Virus record (IMG/VR): IMGVR_UViG_3300044648_000098
Span: 1 to 64,000 of that record
DNA from: a virus
Reading direction: 5' to 3' (one strand)
Length of the DNA: 64,000 nt
Both the position numbers and the translations under genes were made by a program. This document shows, piece after piece, positions 61,530 through 64,000 of this stretch (positions are counted from its first letter, which is position 1; the number at the start of each line of letters is the position of its first letter). The notes under the pieces were generated by a model. The model worked only from the letters and a program-made list of their open reading frames with translations, had not been told where the DNA came from and did no database searches.

Positions 61530-64000
61530 AGCTTGATGACCTCCACGAGCAGCAGCATGTCAGACCATGTCGTGCCATTGCTGCCGCTGTTGCTGTTGCC
61601 CTCCAACCCTATCGTGACCGTTTTAGGGGCCGTGACCGTGATGGAACCTCGCATGCTTGACGTAAGACTCGTGGTCGTTCCGAACCGCGACAGCGCGACG
61701 TCAAAACGAATGCCGTCAACCACCATGAACAGCGATGTAAGTCCAGAAGGGAAGGAACCAGGCACTGCCGGGCTCTGCGTTACCGTCGCGTGCAGAATGA
61801 TCCGACACGTGTGATCCACCGTGTAGTTCACAGTCGCGAGGACGTTGAACTTGCCCACGTAGAACTGATCTGGCGGATTCACTTGAATGATTTCCGTCGC
61901 TGCCTCGGGAATGATCTGACCGGTGTCGATGTCTGCGACCTTGGACAGCGGGCCGAAGCGGACGTTGCTCACTGACGTGCCAGGCGAGTAGAACGAGGCG
62001 TCGAAGTAGAGCGGCGCGGTGATCTTGGCTGCGACGGCGCGGAGCAAGCCGCCGTTCCTCGTGTAGCGGACGGTCGCACCGTCATAGCTGACGGTCAGGG
62101 TATCGCCGACAGCCCAGCTGCCCAGAACAGCGGAACCGACGCCGCCCTCGTACGCTTGCAGCACTCCATCGCTTCGCTTGTAGATTGCGAAATCGATGGA
62201 GGCATAGCTTCCGTCCGTCCATGGGTCGGTGTTCAGACCAAGCATCCAGTCGCCTGGAGCGCTCGTCACCACCCCCGATGCGTAGGCGCCGCCGATGTAG
62301 CCGTCAGCGCTGTAGCAGTCGGAGTCCCATGCGCTCGCACCGGTTGCAGCCTTGGTGAGCGTGTTTCCGCTGACCGAGCAGGTGCCGCGCGCCACGAGCC
62401 GCACGTCTACCGTCGCGTTCAGGTCGCCGGTGTACTTGTAGTCCGCCAGCGTGCGCGGCACGGCACCGGTGCCGCTCACGATGAGCTGGCTGCTTTGGAT
62501 CGAGAACGCGACCTCGCACCAGGCGTTGGTGTCGCTGTCGATCGACCCCGAGTAGGCCTCATACCCGTTGCCCTCGCCGCATCCGCCGATGCCGACCAGG
62601 ATGTAGGCGGAGCGGAACTTGAACTGCGGGCTGCCGAAGACGCCAGCGGATGCGCCGCAGCGCTTCATGGCTTCGTACAGAACAGGCGTCAGCCGGTTCG
62701 TCGCGGGCTCGTCGTTCGAATAGACCACGACGACACTGTCAGGCCCGCTTGCGTTGAGCGCCGTCGCCATGTCGAGCATGACCGCGGCGCCGCCGCTCAG
62801 CGTGTTGTACCAGCCGACAAACGTGATGGCAGCGTCAGACCGACGGATGCGCACCACCGTGTACATCGGATTCGGCCCATAGAACAAGCCGCCGGTCTCC
62901 CCGTTGTAAAGCCCCGCAACGCCCGGCGCTTGCGTGTCCGAATACCCCCGCGAGAGCACGCGGAACAACACCGGCCGCCCCACGATGCTCGACCAGTTCA
63001 CCGCGTCCGTGGCGGTGACTGTCACCGCCACGCTTGCAGGTGCCACCGACTGGTTCGCGCTTGTGTCGTAGTGCTTGGCCCACACCGTGTATGAACCGAC
63101 GGACGGGGAGAGCCAGGTGTACGACGTGGCCTTGCCGCTGAACAGCAAAGAGCTCGACACCCAGGTTGCACCGACGCGCAGCTCGGTCGTCGCGTAGTCC
63201 GCCTCCGTGTTTCCGTTCCAGGTGAGCCGCACGCCCGAGTTGACGACGGCGGCCGACAGCCCGGTCACGTTGGCAGGCGGCGCCGTTTTGCCGACCACCC
63301 GCGTGAACTGGTGCAAGCTCCACCGCCCGCGGACGTTGAGCAGGTTGCGGGCTCGCAGCCGGAACAGGTAGATGGAGCCGTCCTGCAAGCCGCTCAGGTA
63401 AACCTGGGTGGCATCGCCAGGCGCGTCCATGCTCTCCCACTCTTCCAGGTCGATCCGACGCCACTGCACCTCGACGTGTCCACCTTCGGCAACTGCGGCC
63501 TCTTGCAGTGGGTTCCATGACACCAGAACACGGGACAACACCGTGCCGTCGGACTGCACAAGGAGGTGCTCTGTCCCGCTGGCGAGCGTGACACCCGTCA
63601 CCTGCTCCACCACCCAGGGTTTCGTGAAGGTCGTGTTCGGCGCCGCGTCCAGCACGCTCAGGCCGCTGGCCGGGTCGTAGATGCTGGCGGCCGTTTCCTT
63701 CAAGGTCAGGATCACGCCACCCTGCAGGGAGAACTCCGTGCCGAGCACCTCGAATTCCTTGGCGTCGAAGCCGAAGGCCGGTAGCGTCACCCGCACGACG
63801 TCGAACGCCTCCAGCGGGTAGGCCATCATGTTGCACGGCAAGCGCAGGGTCAGGCCATCGCGTGCGTCCCGCATGAGGACGCTGCACACGTGCTGGGCGT
63901 GGATCACGTCGGTGACCGCGGCGAGCGAGATCTCGCGCACCAGCTCCTGGCCGTCGTCGGCGATGTAGGCGGCGCTCCGCACCTCGGGCGTCGGCGCGTA
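61526..64000 (-). CDS. Tail tip / host-specificity protein J, C-terminal part (runs off the window)
   Basis: Open frame from the window edge with 824 residues up to the stop. The start MRSAAYIADDGQEL continues an upstream reading frame, so the real start lies beyond the edge; the N-terminal part is at 1-890. Domains: a tail-hub segment (about 1-130), fibronectin type III-like repeats (for example APPANVTGLSAAV), a region with GRPVLFRVLSRGYSDTQAP, and beta-sandwich segments towards the end that resemble lectin/SPRY-like folds. Expected to bind the host receptor. Ends in ATGA overlap with the next gene. Confidence 0.85.
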   Translation of the reverse strand, partial: YAPTPEVRSAAYIADDGQELVREISLAAVTDVIHAQHVCSVLMRDARDGLTLRLPCNMMAYPLEAFDVVRVTLPAFGFDAKEFEVLGTEFSLQGGVILTLKETAASIYDPASGLSVLDAAPNTTFTKPWVVEQVTGVTLASGTEHLLVQSDGTVLSRVLVSWNPLQEAAVAEGGHVEVQWRRIDLEEWESMDAPGDATQVYLSGLQDGSIYLFRLRARNLLNVRGRWSLHQFTRVVGKTAPPANVTGLSAAVVNSGVRLTWNGNTEADYATTELRVGATWVSSSLLFSGKATSYTWLSPSVGSYTVWAKHYDTSANQSVAPASVAVTVTATDAVNWSSIVGRPVLFRVLSRGYSDTQAPGVAGLYNGETGGLFYGPNPMYTVVRIRRSDAAITFVGWYNTLSGGAAVMLDMATALNASGPDSVVVVYSNDEPATNRLTPVLYEAMKRCGASAGVFGSPQFKFRSAYILVGIGGCGEGNGYEAYSGSIDSDTNAWCEVAFSIQSSQLIVSGTGAVPRTLADYKYTGDLNATVDVRLVARGTCSVSGNTLTKAATGASAWDSDCYSADGYIGGAYASGVVTSAPGDWMLGLNTDPWTDGSYASIDFAIYKRSDGVLQAYEGGVGSAVLGSWAVGDTLTVSYDGATVRYTRNGGLLRAVAAKITAPLYFDASFYSPGTSVSNVRFGPLSKVADIDTGQIIPEAATEIIQVNPPDQFYVGKFNVLATVNYTVDHTCRIILHATVTQSPAVPGSFPSGLTSLFMVVDGIRFDVALSRFGTTTSLTSSMRGSITVTAPKTVTIGLEGNSNSGSNGTTWSDMLLLVEVIKL

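Noticed and set aside
1-64000. Integrated prophage in a bacterial chromosome
   Set aside because: No bacterial genes, no attL/attR pair; a single half-tRNA core sits between phage genes, and both ends are in one phage gene.
61526-64000. Second or broken tail-tip gene (pseudogene)
   Set aside because: The frame is open to the window edge with intact domains, and the missing N-terminal part is found at the other window end.
1-64000. CRISPR array, insertion sequence or transposase
   Set aside because: No regularly spaced repeats and no transposase motifs were seen; the repeats present are coding modules, operators or hairpins.

Overview
The window is almost an entire genome of a temperate, lambda-like siphovirus (long non-contractile tail) from a GC-rich host. 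Codon use is strongly GC-biased throughout. The attP is the 3' half of a tRNA-Val(CAC) gene, and the phage carries a PEP-CTERM (exosortase-sorted) secreted protein. Together these suggest a betaproteobacterium of the Burkholderiales type, though this is inference. Both window ends lie inside one tail-tip (lambda J-like) gene: its N-terminal 297 codons are at 890-1 (minus) and its C-terminal part of about 825 codons is at 64000-61526 (minus). The sequence therefore looks like a circular or circularly permuted phage genome opened within J, with only a few hundred bases missing.

Layout. The immunity region (about 37.8-40.5 kb) has a divergent cro-like gene (minus) and cI-like repressor gene (plus) around shared operators, with a CII-like regulator after cro. 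Leftward from cro (minus, 38.8-24.6 kb) run the early genes: small regulators, a PP-loop ATPase, a C5-cytosine methyltransferase, an O-like replication initiator with repeats that may be the origin, a DnaC-like helicase loader, then a nin-like region (NinB, Ref-like nuclease, RusA, HAD phosphatase, dNTP hydrolase, many small Cys-rich proteins). It ends in a zinc-finger protein placed where lambda has its late antiterminator Q. The late genes continue on the same strand: a tRNA-Gly, terminase, portal, head morphogenesis, scaffold, P22-like coat protein, an unusual block of fibre/adhesin genes (two fibres, SGNH hydrolase, beta-propeller), head-tail connectors, tail tube, G/GT chaperones with a -1 frameshift, tape measure, minor tail proteins and J. 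Past the window junction follow a small tail protein, holin, endolysin, nested Rz/Rz1 spanins and a metallophosphoesterase.

Rightward from cI (plus, 38.9-54.5 kb) there is first a short lysogenic operon (repressor, small protein, lipoprotein, terminator). A repressor-controlled early operon follows, with ERF annealase, YqaJ-type exonuclease, SPOUT RNA methyltransferase, SSB, an acyl carrier protein, many small mosaic proteins, an N4/N6 DNA methyltransferase, a Lar-type anti-restriction protein, excisionase and integrase. attP lies directly after int at 54.60 kb.

Between attP and the late operon (54.7-57.8 kb) is a cargo region with its own promoters: small DNA-binding-like proteins, the PEP-CTERM secreted protein and a HicAB toxin-antitoxin pair. 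This is the most likely place for host-altering functions.

The genes fit a lambda-type programme mirrored left-right. cI holds off two early promoters through TGTAGC-N4-GCTACA operators. The leftward operon replicates DNA and leads to late expression; the rightward operon recombines, modifies and integrates DNA. The repressor's protease domain lacks its catalytic serine, so induction probably does not work by RecA-stimulated self-cleavage.
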